This document shows positions 19,294 through 26,356 of a DNA stretch of 64,000 bases, piece after piece. The notes under the pieces are model-generated. The model saw nothing but the letters and a program-made list of their open reading frames with translations. It made no database searches and was not told where the DNA came from. Position 1 is the first letter of the stretch; every line of letters begins with the position of its first letter. Source of the stretch: Afipia massiliensis (GTDB taxonomy: Bacteria; Pseudomonadota; Alphaproteobacteria; Rhizobiales; Xanthobacteraceae); contig NZ_JACHIJ010000007.1 in NCBI RefSeq assembly GCF_014203115.1, positions 62,001-126,000 on the forward strand, in the 5' to 3' direction. The position numbers were made by a program, and so were the translations under genes.

Positions 19294-19328
19294 GTGGCTA
19301 ACTATAATCTCGCAGAAGGTTAGGTCAA
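19294..19328 (-). promoter_or_regulatory. Promoter of the second ArsR-SRPBCC operon, probably leaderless
   Basis: On the minus strand TTGACC (19323-19328) and TATAGT (19301-19306) are 16 bp apart and the start ATG (19293) comes seven bases after the -10. GTTAG and CTAAC halves around the start (about 19286-19304) make an imperfect dyad that could be an operator. No Shine-Dalgarno is present. Confidence 0.6.
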
Positions 19329-19441
19329 CGCCTAAGTGTTGCGGCAAGCGGACGCAGGGCGTGTGCTGCCGGGACTTCGCGAAATTTGCGGAAACAGCCG
19401 GGAAAAGGCGGGTTTTGCGGCCGCCCTTTCTCCTTGGGACG

Positions 19442-19711
19442 TCAGTCCGCGGCGGGCGGCGCGACCACCATCGCCACGATCCGCCGCACCAGCGGCAGCA
19501 CCGCGAGCAGGGTCGGAAACGCGACCAGCCAGGAAATGCCCCAGGCCGCGGGCCATGTCGCGAGAAAAGCCTCTGTGGCACCGAGACTCTTCAGCGTCGA
19601 AATCCCCGAGACCACGAAGGTCATCAGGATCGACAGCACCAGCGGCATCACGATCGAAGCATAACGCGCGGGCAGCTTGCCGCGCGCGCGGGATTTGGGA
19701 AGCGTTGTCAT
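19442..19711 (-). CDS. DUF2798-like two-helix membrane protein
   Basis: This 89-aa protein has a basic N-terminus (TTLPKSRARGKLPARY) and two hydrophobic helices, IVMPLVLSILMTFVVSGIS (about 20-38) and the segment around WPAAWGISWLVAFPTLLAVL (about 53-72), ending in LVRRIVAMVVAPP. This is the DUF2798 pattern. A short open frame with a strong ribosome-binding site lies 33 bp upstream on the same strand and may be a leader. The function of DUF2798 proteins is unknown. Confidence 0.8.
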   Translation of the reverse strand: MTTLPKSRARGKLPARYASIVMPLVLSILMTFVVSGISTLKSLGATEAFLATWPAAWGISWLVAFPTLLAVLPLVRRIVAMVVAPPAAD

Positions 19712-19744
19712 CAGGTCACTCTTTGAAAAACGGACCGCCTGTCG

Positions 19745-19825
19745 TCAGAGATGCGCGATGACGGTTGCGGGCAATGATCGCAAGCTTGCCTCGTGGTGTG
19801 AGGAGCTGGGCGTGCTGTTCGTCAT
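19745..19825 (-). CDS. Possible 26-aa leader peptide upstream of the DUF2798 gene
   Basis: An ATG at 19825 is preceded six bases upstream by a perfect GGAGGA and opens a 26-codon frame (MTNSTPSSSHHEASLRSLP...) that ends 33 bp before the DUF2798 start. Ser, His and Thr are common in it. The strong ribosome-binding site compared with the weak one of the downstream gene is the only support. It may be a regulatory leader, a small protein, or chance. Confidence 0.35.
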   Translation of the reverse strand: MTNSTPSSSHHEASLRSLPATVIAHL

Positions 19826-20004
19826 GGCATTCCTCCGGGCCGGCGGCCTCGGTTGAATGCGTTGCCTGACGTGAGACGCTTACGGCGCGATCAGCGCGGG
19901 GTCGTTCTAGCGAGGATGGGGTTGGGATTCAAGCGTTGCGGGATGGGGCAATCGCTGAAGGAGAGGCGGGGAAGCGCGGATGGCGCAAGGGAAAATTATT
20001 TGTA

Positions 20005-20028
20005 GAGCCGCCCTGAAACCGGCGGCTC
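20005..20028 (-). terminator. Hairpin after the 25-aa Lys/Ala peptide gene
   Basis: GAGCCGCC and GGCGGCTC form a perfect 8-bp stem with an 8-nt loop. Read on the minus strand it is followed by TACAAATAATTTTC, so it may end transcription about 40 bp after the small gene. Confidence 0.5.
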
Positions 20029-20069
20029 GGGCGAAGCGACTCCGCCCGAGCCACTTCAAATAAACAAAA

Positions 20070-20147
20070 CTACTTCTTCTTGGCCTTCTTGGCCTTCTTC
20101 ACTGTCTTCTTCGCCGCCTTCTTCGCCTTCTTGGCTTTCTTCGCCAT
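20070..20147 (-). CDS. 25-aa Lys/Ala-repeat peptide (histone-H1-like tail)
   Basis: The frame from ATG 20147 to TAG 20070 encodes 25 residues made almost only of Lys and Ala (MAKKAKKAKKAAKKTVKKAK...). GAGG is six bases before the ATG and a hairpin follows. Its composition resembles the lysine-rich tails of histone-H1-like bacterial proteins and it would be strongly basic and DNA- or RNA-binding. It is too short for automated calling and has no neighbour on the same mRNA. It is likely genuine because of the ribosome-binding site and the biased composition, but untested. Confidence 0.55.
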   Translation of the reverse strand: MAKKAKKAKKAAKKTVKKAKKAKKK

Positions 20148-20618
20148 GGCATCCTCATGGGTTCGAGTTGACGTCAACGTCACGAGGCATGCTCGGCGAT
20201 AGGCCAGTGCGCAGCCTCGATTCCGATCCGAACCGATTCGCTGAAATTTGTCGCCTGTTTTTCAGCATTGTGCCGTCTCGGTGACATTGCCGGTGTCTTT
20301 TTCTGTGGACGGCGGCTTGCGCGCTCAGGGTTAACATCGGGCAAAGGCTTTCGTTTTGCTTTCGCGATTGCCGGTGCGAGCGCCACAACGGCTTTCATTT
20401 GGGCATGTGCCCCGCATCTTCATCAAATCACAACCACGGCGCGGTTTATCCGAAGCCGGTCAGACTCCGTTAAGAGCGCCCCTGCAAGGATGCATCCGGC
20501 TTCGGGGGAGGCGGAATTCCGGGTGATCCGGAATCGGGAGTGGGTTTATGCAACGGGCGGCGATCAATCACAGGGACAGGGCAGAAGACGCGATCAATCG
20601 CGCGCCCTTGGCCCGGTC
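20148..20618. other. 471-bp gap before the diguanylate cyclase gene
   Basis: No credible gene, RNA or repeat was recognised. Open frames here are short, have no ribosome-binding site and mostly mirror each other on the two strands. The region probably contains the promoter and leader of the diguanylate cyclase gene and the promoter of the small Lys/Ala peptide. Confidence 0.4.
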
Positions 20619-21833
20619 ATGCTGAGCGTCCCGACCCTCTGGATCGTTTTCGTCGTCAACTTCGTTGCGATCGGGACGGTGTGGGTTCACGTCGTCCGCA
20701 GCTATCCCAATCTCGAGGCCGCGCGGTTCTGGACCGCGGGCGCGCTGGTCGCGGCGCTCGGCGCCGCGGTTGCGATGACCCGCAGCTTCATCGATCCGCA
20801 GCAGACGACTCTTCTGCTGATCCCGCTGCTGGCTGGCGGCTCCATTCTGATTTTGGCGATCTGCCTTGCCGCGATGGGCATCCGGCGGTTCTACGGCGTG
20901 CCGGTGTCATGGCGCTTCACAGCGGCGATGGTCGCGATCAACTTCGTCGGCCTGGCGTACTTCGTCTGGCACGACAACATGGCGATGCGCATTGTGATCT
21001 ACTCGGCCTGCCAGGCGATTCCGATCGCGATGACGCTGCCGCTGTTGTTGTCCCGCAAAAACGGCCACGCGCATCCGGGCGCGCGGATGGCCGGCTACAT
21101 CGCGATCCTGATGATCGGGGTGTATGTGGCGCGCTCTCTGGCCGCGCTGTTGAAGGTCGGCGGGCCAGTCTCGCTGGTCGACTTCAACCAGTTTCAGGCC
21201 GTCGTGATCCTGATGCTGGTGTTCCTGTCGATGATGTGGAATTTCGGCTTCCTGCTGATGGCGATCGACCGGCTGCGCGCCGAGGTCGCGGATCTGGCGA
21301 TGTTCGATGATCTCACCGGCGCCGCCAACCGCCGCCAGTTCCTGGCGCGACTGGACGAGGAATGCGCGCGCTCCGGCCGCAGCGGCGAGGCGTTCGCGCT
21401 CTTGATGATCGATCTCGACGAGTTCAAGGAAGTGAACGACAACCACGGCCATGCCGCCGGCGACGAATGCCTGCGGCGGTTCACCCGCGCCGCCGAAAGC
21501 CGGCTGCGCACCGGCGATCTTCTGGCGCGCATGGGCGGTGACGAATTCTGCGTGGTGCTGCCGTCGACCACCTTGCGCGAGGGCGCGATGGTGGCCCGTC
21601 ACATTCTGGAAGCCTGTCAGGGCGAAGCCGTGCAGGGCAACGGCGTCTCGCTGCCGCTGTCGGCGTCGATCGGCGTCGCGCAGTGGCGGCCCGAGATCGG
21701 GCTGCATGCGGAACGGCTGATCGCCGCAGCCGACCGGGCGCTCTACACCGCCAAGAAGGACGGCAAGAACGGCTATGCGGTGTTCGACGCGACGCCGCTC
21801 GAAGCCGAGCCTGTGCTGCGCAAATCGGCCTGA
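20619..21833 (+). CDS. Membrane-bound diguanylate cyclase (GGDEF)
   Basis: This 404-aa protein has about seven hydrophobic helices in the first 215 residues (from MLSVPTLWIVFVVNFVAIGT) and a C-terminal GGDEF domain. The active site reads ARMGGDEFCVVL and the inhibitory I-site RTGD lies five residues before it, so it should make cyclic di-GMP and be feedback-controlled. DLTGAANRRQFL opens the catalytic domain. No EAL domain is present. ATG 20619 is chosen because the earlier in-frame region lacks membrane or domain character. It is a single gene; the signal sensed by the membrane part is unknown. Confidence 0.9.
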   Translation: MLSVPTLWIVFVVNFVAIGTVWVHVVRSYPNLEAARFWTAGALVAALGAAVAMTRSFIDPQQTTLLLIPLLAGGSILILAICLAAMGIRRFYGVPVSWRFTAAMVAINFVGLAYFVWHDNMAMRIVIYSACQAIPIAMTLPLLLSRKNGHAHPGARMAGYIAILMIGVYVARSLAALLKVGGPVSLVDFNQFQAVVILMLVFLSMMWNFGFLLMAIDRLRAEVADLAMFDDLTGAANRRQFLARLDEECARSGRSGEAFALLMIDLDEFKEVNDNHGHAAGDECLRRFTRAAESRLRTGDLLARMGGDEFCVVLPSTTLREGAMVARHILEACQGEAVQGNGVSLPLSASIGVAQWRPEIGLHAERLIAAADRALYTAKKDGKNGYAVFDATPLEAEPVLRKSA

Positions 21834-21864
21834 AGGCCGCGCGGCGCTGTTTCTCTTCCTCGCG

Positions 21865-22104
21865 CTACTTCTCTTCCTCAAACGTCACGGCGACGTCGGC
21901 ATTGGCCGACAGGCGCACCTTCTGGCCCTCGACGCCGGCGACAAGCCCCTGATCGATATAGTGATGGTGGCCCTTGTGGCTGCCTTGGCCGCTGTCGGCC
22001 TTGGTCAGCTTGATCCGGCCGCCCTCGACCCGATCGACGGTGCCGACATGCACGCCGTCGGCGCCGATGACTTCCATATGCTCTTTGATCTGGCTCACGC
22101 TCAT
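21865..22104 (-). CDS. DUF2171-type small protein
   Basis: This 79-aa protein starts MSVSQIKEHMEVIGADGVHVGTVDRVEGG and ends in an acidic tail, matching the short PRC-barrel-like DUF2171 family. The central GSHKGHHHYID stretch is histidine-rich. It lies between the diguanylate cyclase gene (convergent) and a small Lys-rich gene (divergent). Proteins of this type are often stress-related, but the function is not known. Confidence 0.8.
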   Translation of the reverse strand: MSVSQIKEHMEVIGADGVHVGTVDRVEGGRIKLTKADSGQGSHKGHHHYIDQGLVAGVEGQKVRLSANADVAVTFEEEK

Positions 22105-22282
22105 GGGGGATGTCCTTTGGGGTGTACTTTTGGGGGATGTGTTGTGACGCCCGTTAACGCGCGGACGGCCAAAGCGTTCATTCTGTGCGCGGCTTATCCG
22201 CGCGCGCGAGATGGATCGCAGGCGGAACGACAAGGTGATATGCTGCCTGAGGCATCGGCCAGCACGACAACAGGAGGACGCA

Positions 22283-22396
22283 ATGGCGAAGGGCAAGGAC
22301 AAGGGCAACAAGGAAAAGAAAAAGCCCAAGGCGGACAAGAACGCGCCGAAGAGCGGCGGCTCCAGCTATCAGCAGAGCAAGGGCGGCAAGAAGTAG
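22283..22396 (+). CDS. 37-aa Lys-rich peptide
   Basis: ATG 22283 opens a 37-residue frame (MAKGKDKGNKEKKKPKADKN...SSYQQSKGGKK) preceded by a near-perfect AGGAGG. It is very basic and disordered in composition, like the 25-aa peptide at 20070-20147. A longer in-frame reading upstream has no ribosome-binding site. It may bind nucleic acid or ribosomes; this is only a composition-based guess. Confidence 0.7.
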   Translation: MAKGKDKGNKEKKKPKADKNAPKSGGSSYQQSKGGKK

Positions 22397-22524
22397 CCCG
22401 CATGGTCCCGCTGGCGAGACATCGAACCTGAGGTCTCAATTCCGGGCGCGGGACATGATCGCCGGGCCGTGAGGTCCGGCGGTGCGGTGTCGCTTTCAGG
22501 CGGGCGCTTTTAGCGAACCCTGCT

Positions 22525-22746
22525 TTAATCGAACCAGTCGGCCCGGTTCGCGGGCAACTGTCCGCGCGTGCCGTTGGTCACGGCCTTGAACATCTCGCAC
22601 AGCTCAAACTCCAGAAATTCGTTCGCCAGGATCAGCGCGCGGATCGTGCTGCGCATGTCGCCGCCGCATGCCGCGATGGCCTGATCCGCTGCAATATCCA
22701 GCCGCTCCGATTCCGACTGCGGGCCGGAGGCGAGTTGATCCAACAT
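22525..22746 (-). CDS. Conserved-looking 73-aa hypothetical protein
   Basis: The frame from ATG 22746 gives MLDQLASGPQSESERLDIAADQAIAACGGDMRSTIRALILANEFLEFELCEMFKAV..., a helical soluble protein. The AADQAIAACGGD..STIRALILANEFLE core looks like a small family seen repeatedly in this bacterial group, but I cannot name it. An in-frame ATG at 22797 would add 17 residues; neither start has a strong ribosome-binding site. Confidence 0.6.
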   Translation of the reverse strand: MLDQLASGPQSESERLDIAADQAIAACGGDMRSTIRALILANEFLEFELCEMFKAVTNGTRGQLPANRADWFD

Positions 22747-22958
22747 GACGATGTTCCGTAGTGACGAGTGGGGCGCATGTTCTCTTTTTGTTCTCATGGA
22801 GTCAAGGCGACAATCGCGTCAAGGGGCAATCAACGTGCTGCGTTGAAAACAGATCGACAAAAACACCTCACCGAAACGCATCAACGAACTGCTCAAGCGA
22901 AACGCGACACGATGCATCGCTGCGATACGTCCCGCGCAACATGACCCGCGCGCGAAAA

Positions 22959-22980
22959 AGCCCGGAGCGTGCTCCGGGCT
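22959..22980 (-). terminator. Rho-independent terminator of the secreted Gly/Tyr protein gene
   Basis: AGCCCGGAGC and GCTCCGGGCT form a perfect 10-bp stem with a 2-nt loop. On the minus strand it is followed by TTTTTCG. It lies 36 bp after the stop of the gene at 23016-23345. Confidence 0.8.
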
Positions 22981-23015
22981 TTGCAGGTGTTGATCGCGAA
23001 AATTTGCTCGTCCCG

Positions 23016-23345
23016 TTACCAGGGATTGTACGGATTCATATCCACCGGGTTCGGATCGTTCCTGTGGTTGCGCTGATAGGCGCGCGCGCGATAGTAGCCC
23101 GGCCCGTAGACAGGCTCGGCATAATAGACAGGCCCGCCGTAACCGTAACCATAGGCTGGCTCGCCGTAATAGGCCGGGCCGCCATAGTAGTTGTACGAGT
23201 TCGCGGCGGCTGCGCCTGCGATGAGCGCGCCGGCAGCAATACCGAATCCGATCGCGGCGCCGCGTCCGCTGCGGGCTTCGGCGGCGGGAGCGGACATCAC
23301 GGCGACGGTTGCGACGGTCGCCAGAGCAACTGCAATCTTTTTCAT
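23016..23345 (-). CDS. Exported Gly/Tyr-rich small protein
   Basis: This 109-aa protein has a clean signal peptide (MKKIAVALATVATVAVMSAPAAEA) and a glycine-zipper-like segment GRGAAIGFGIAAGALIAGAAAA, then a Tyr/Gly/Pro-rich region with repeated GGPxYY and AEPVYG words. Such proteins are common in the periplasm or outer envelope of rhizobia. AAAGGA precedes the ATG and a terminator follows, so it is monocistronic. The function is unknown. Confidence 0.8.
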   Translation of the reverse strand: MKKIAVALATVATVAVMSAPAAEARSGRGAAIGFGIAAGALIAGAAAANSYNYYGGPAYYGEPAYGYGYGGPVYYAEPVYGPGYYRARAYQRNHRNDPNPVDMNPYNPW

Positions 23346-23517
23346 GACCTAAATCCTTTCGTGATCCTGCCTACCAACCGGCTCGCCCTGCGATAGTTCC
23401 CGGTCTTGCCGGTGCGGGACGGCAACCTGCCGGAAATAAGATGAACGGCAGTGGAACGAAACCGCTGCCTTCGTTTTGTCTTTTTTGACGGGGCGTGAGG
23501 GCAAAGAGGGCAAAGCC

Positions 23518-23613
23518 ATGAAGCTTATCGACAAGATCGCGGAAGACCGTCCGCTGCGCTATGCCTTCGCCGGGCTGGCGGTCCTGCTGATGTTCGGCAT
23601 GGTGCTGAACTAG
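23518..23613 (+). CDS. 31-aa single-helix membrane peptide
   Basis: ATG 23518 opens a 31-residue frame, MKLIDKIAEDRPLRYAFAGL followed by AVLLMFGMVLN, with one C-terminal transmembrane helix. GAGGG lies nine bases before the start. It is too short for automatic callers. It resembles other small inner-membrane proteins of unknown role. Confidence 0.55.
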   Translation: MKLIDKIAEDRPLRYAFAGLAVLLMFGMVLN

Positions 23614-23679
23614 CTGAAACCAGCGCGCGCCTGCCGCGTTGATGGAGTCGGGGCTTCACGGTTTTCAGGACCATCAGCC

Positions 23680-23740
23680 TTCAGGACTTTTGAGTCTTCC
23701 AGGATTTTGAGTCTTCAGGATCTGCAGTCTTCAAAGCCAG
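23680..23740 (+). repeat. Short direct repeats upstream of a small gene
   Basis: TTTTGAGTCTTCCAGGA, TTTTGAGTCTTCAGGA and a degenerate CTGCAGTCTTCAAAG follow one another. The unit is about 15-17 bp and lies before the ribosome-binding site of the next gene. It may be slippage-prone or regulatory. Confidence 0.5.
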
Positions 23741-23774
23741 TCGTCTTCCGGACACGCGTCCGAAGGAGCAGTTC

Positions 23775-24002
23775 ATGCCCTATGCGCTTTTTGTCGAGGA
23801 CCACCAGATCAGCCGCGCGCTGCCGACCGAGCACGACGTCTGGCACTATGCCGACGACGCCGGCCTTGTGGTGGATTCGCTGATTCAGGATTCGACCGGC
23901 AAGCCCGAACGCGTGCTCGAGCAGGGCTACAGCATCCGCGAAGCCGAACCGGAAGAAGCCGCGCCGCTGCCGGGGTTGGAGATGCCCAAGCGCGTGGCGT
24001 GA
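23775..24002 (+). CDS. Hypothetical 75-aa protein
   Basis: This 75-aa acidic soluble protein (MPYALFVEDHQISRALPTEH...) has a good AGGAG ribosome-binding site 8-12 bases before the ATG. No domain was recognised. It is the last ordinary gene before the A+T-rich cassette, whose left inverted repeat begins 17 bp after its stop. Confidence 0.7.
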   Translation: MPYALFVEDHQISRALPTEHDVWHYADDAGLVVDSLIQDSTGKPERVLEQGYSIREAEPEEAAPLPGLEMPKRVA

Positions 24003-24018
24003 ATCTCTCTGAGCCCAG

Positions 24019-24031
24019 TCAAGTTTTGGTA
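24019..24031 (+). repeat. Left copy of a 13-nt inverted repeat bracketing the PARIS-like cassette
   Basis: TCAAGTTTTGGTA lies between the stop of the 75-aa gene and the 3' end of the ariB-like gene. The exact reverse complement is at 26308-26320, on the far side of the ATPase gene, so the two copies enclose the whole cassette. Confidence 0.6.
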
Positions 24032-24034
24032 TCT

Positions 24035-24901
24035 CTAAGCGGCTCTAAATCGTGCGGCCAAGATAATGTAAGGCTTATTCTCGCGCTCCCATTCTAAAAT
24101 TCTTTTAAGCAAGTTAGTTTCAGCAAAATGTACATCGTTGAACGCCAATCTGAAGTGCATCTCAACTTCTCGTCGCCAAGATTGAGGAATTTTTCGCGCT
24201 CCTAACTGCTGTCTAAGCGCCAAGCCAAGACAAGCGTAAAAGTCGTGTCCGCAGGTTATCTGAGCGAGATCGTAGTCAATTGCTGAATGTTGACTAACAA
24301 GCATCGTCAAGACCGGTTTATTTTGAGCGAAAGCTCCCTGAGAAACTTCGTTTATAAGAACGTCTTGATCGAGTTGGTTTCCAATAATGAATTTGTCATG
24401 ATCGAGCCATTGCAAGTTGTATCGGAACTGCTGTGTTACATTCACAAGTCGCAGCACGGATAGAGGCTTTACTCGCTCAGCGATCATTTGTCGGATGACT
24501 TCAGTAGTCCCGATTGCTTCGCACTTCTCCACGTCCCCAGTCTCGTTAAGATAGGCTTGCAAACATGTTGTCGCTGCGCAATCCATATCGAAGTCATGGG
24601 AATCTGAGTAGATAATTCCCTCATGCTCTTTCAGAGAATTATTTACGCGATCAAAATCAGCATCTGCAAGCCCGAGTGCCCCAGGGAATGCCTCATCATA
24701 AAGAAGCTCAATCGCTCCAATTAGATTCTCCCGGCCAAAACAATTAATCGTCTGGTTCTTATCTTTGTCCACGAACTTCTCAAAACGACGGATGTCTGTG
24801 AGTCCCTCGAGAAGGAGAAAGGAGCCTTTATGTACTTGCCGTTCTTGGCGGACCTGTTGGGCGATGTCGTATGCATCAATATTAGAAGAGATCGATTTCA
24901 T
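24035..24901 (-). CDS. ariB: PARIS-like effector AriB (DUF4435 / TOPRIM-like nuclease)
   Basis: This 288-aa protein matches the DUF4435 family. It has the TOPRIM-like acid residues: Glu in SFLLLEGLTDIRRFEKFVD (about residue 33) and the DxD pair in GLADADFD (about 79-83). In known PARIS systems AriB is held by the AriA ATPase and is released as a nuclease that cleaves host tRNA when phage anti-restriction proteins are sensed. Its ATG overlaps the ATPase stop by 4 nt. The gene is A+T-rich compared with its surroundings, indicating transfer. Other DUF4435-ATPase pairs exist, so PARIS is the best but not the only reading. Confidence 0.75.
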   Translation of the reverse strand: MKSISSNIDAYDIAQQVRQERQVHKGSFLLLEGLTDIRRFEKFVDKDKNQTINCFGRENLIGAIELLYDEAFPGALGLADADFDRVNNSLKEHEGIIYSDSHDFDMDCAATTCLQAYLNETGDVEKCEAIGTTEVIRQMIAERVKPLSVLRLVNVTQQFRYNLQWLDHDKFIIGNQLDQDVLINEVSQGAFAQNKPVLTMLVSQHSAIDYDLAQITCGHDFYACLGLALRQQLGARKIPQSWRREVEMHFRLAFNDVHFAETNLLKRILEWERENKPYIILAARFRAA

Positions 24902-26276
24902 TTCTCGTCGACCTCTCCGAGTTCGACGACAATGTTTGTCCAGTGGCTTATCAATTGGGGGGAGTGAGTAGCTAAGATCACGTCAAAGCCATTTAGGGCG
25001 ATAATGCTCTTCAAATCAGAGATGAATTTTTTCTGCCATGCGACGTGCAGCGAAAGTTCTGGTTCGTCGATGAGGATTAGCGCGTTTGATTTGAGCTCAA
25101 ACAGCAGCTCAAAAAAAAGAACCAATTGGTGCTGTTCGCCGGAAGATAGTTTCTCAAGCGGGACTTTGCTTTTGTGCGCAGCAATCTCAAAGCCGCCGTC
25201 TTTGCTAACTTCTACATTTTTCGTCGTAAACCGCTGCTTTATCAGGTTTTTGAAAAGCTGAATGCGTAGAAGAAGCGTCGATAACGAAGATAGTTTGGTG
25301 GAAGTGTCGTCCACGTATACGCTTAGGACTCGGGCAATAGCGTAATCTAGGTTTCCTTCGGGGAGACTGATCGGAGCATCGGCTTCCTTATCAAGGATGC
25401 CAGCGCTCATCAAACTTTGGCGTTTCACATCCAGATCTTTAAGTAGTTCTTTCAATCGCTCAGGAGAAAGAAATCGCTGCTCGCTAATAACTCTTCGAGG
25501 AAACGATTGGTCGAGTGATTGAGATAGCGCCGCATACGCGGTTAGTTCTTTTGCAATAATGGATCGAAGAGTTTGAGCTTTCTTGGAAATTGCTAGCGTA
25601 GAAGCTGGACGTGGGTCGCGATAATGTTGTTCCTCGGCTTCGTCACGAAGAATCAGCAGGCGCTGCGTTTCGATTAGATGGCAATCGATGCTATTGATTA
25701 TATTCATCAGAACGATGGGTGCATCGCTATAGAGCGAACGTTTTAAAGTCTCAGGAAGCGAATCTGAAAATTGCTCAAAAAGTTCTTGAAGTGAATAGTG
25801 TTCGCCTGTGTGATCGTGAGTCCATCGATTGGCTGATGTCCTGGTTATAAACGGCAGGTATCTTTCGATAGGCATCCGCATGTTTTTGAGAGAAGCGAGT
25901 CCTGGACTCCAAACTATCGGCAGCGACTCTCCAGGGTAAAATGTATTAAATTCTACCCCTAGAGTTGTCGCATCTTCGTTTTCGGCATCGATTTTCTTTA
26001 TTTCGATTCGAAAGCCAGTTGAAAATTCAAATTTTGCAGAATCGAATTTGACTTCGTTGAAGAACGACCATCGCTTGGAAAAGAGAGCATAGATCAATCT
26101 CAGGCATTGGGTTTTGCCACTGCCGTTAGGAGCAATTATTGCCGTGATGCGCTCTTCGTTATTGACGGGTATGGAGTGATCAAATTCGCCGAACAACCCA
26201 GTAACTCTAAAAAAGTAAGTCGGTGAATTCTTTCTTCTTCGAAAAAGGTGCGTTGGGTAGGTTGACCCTGAACCAT
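24898..26276 (-). CDS. ariA: PARIS-like sensor ATPase AriA, needs a -1 frameshift near the start
   Basis: This ABC/SMC-like ATPase has Walker A IIAPNGSGKT, the signature LSSGEQHQLVLFFELLFE, Walker B ALILIDEPELSLH and the switch ILATHSPQLI. The main frame can only start at TTG 26196, leaving a truncated N-terminus without a ribosome-binding site. In the other frame, ATG 26276 has GAGGAA six bases upstream and reads MVQGQPTQRTFFEEERIHRL; joining it to ..FRVTGLFGEFDHS at 26208-26214 by -1 restores a normal N-terminus and about 459 aa. The following ariB-like gene overlaps its stop by 4 nt. It is A+T-rich. It could also be a decayed or phase-variable gene. Confidence 0.75.
26208..26214 (-). other. 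U UUU UUA slippery heptamer at the ariA frame break
   Basis: On the minus strand the codons of the upstream frame are ACT TTT TTA GAG, giving T TTT TTA in the X XXY YYZ phase. A -1 slip continues AGA GTT ACT and enters the ATPase frame. A purine-rich GAAGAAGAAAGA stretch 14-25 bases upstream could act as an internal Shine-Dalgarno stimulator. One extra T would also restore the frame. Confidence 0.6.
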
Positions 26277-26284
26277 TTTAAGTT

Positions 26285-26297
26285 CCTCAATTTGAGG
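26285..26297. promoter_or_regulatory. Palindrome covering the ariA ribosome-binding site
   Basis: CCTCAA-T-TTGAGG is a perfect 6-bp dyad. In the minus-strand mRNA CCTC can pair with the GAGG of the ribosome-binding site, with a 5-nt loop, so the site may be partly masked. Confidence 0.45.
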
Positions 26298-26304
26298 TTG
26301 TATC

Positions 26305-26329
26305 GTGTACCAAAACTTGAAGGGTACAC
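26305..26329. promoter_or_regulatory. Inverted repeat upstream of ariA, possible operator
   Basis: GTGTACC (26305-26311) and GGTACAC (26323-26329) form a perfect dyad with an 11-bp spacer, about 30 bp before the ariA start. The spacer overlaps the right copy of the 13-nt inverted repeat that brackets the cassette. Confidence 0.5.
26308..26320 (-). repeat. Right copy of the 13-nt inverted repeat bracketing the PARIS-like cassette
   Basis: On the minus strand this reads TCAAGTTTTGGTA, identical to 24019-24031 on the plus strand. The two copies delimit about 2.3 kb of A+T-rich sequence. Confidence 0.6.
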
Positions 26330-26356
26330 AAGCGCCACAATTTTGCCGCATCTTAT

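Noticed and set aside
23680-23740. A CRISPR-like array
   Set aside because: There are only two or three imperfect 15-17-bp units placed back to back with no spacers. No CRISPR array was seen anywhere in the window.
24035-26276. Calling the ATPase-TOPRIM pair Gabija or OLD
   Set aside because: In those systems the TOPRIM domain is fused to the ATPase and the partner is a helicase, or there is no partner. Here ATPase and a DUF4435-type protein are separate, as in PARIS.
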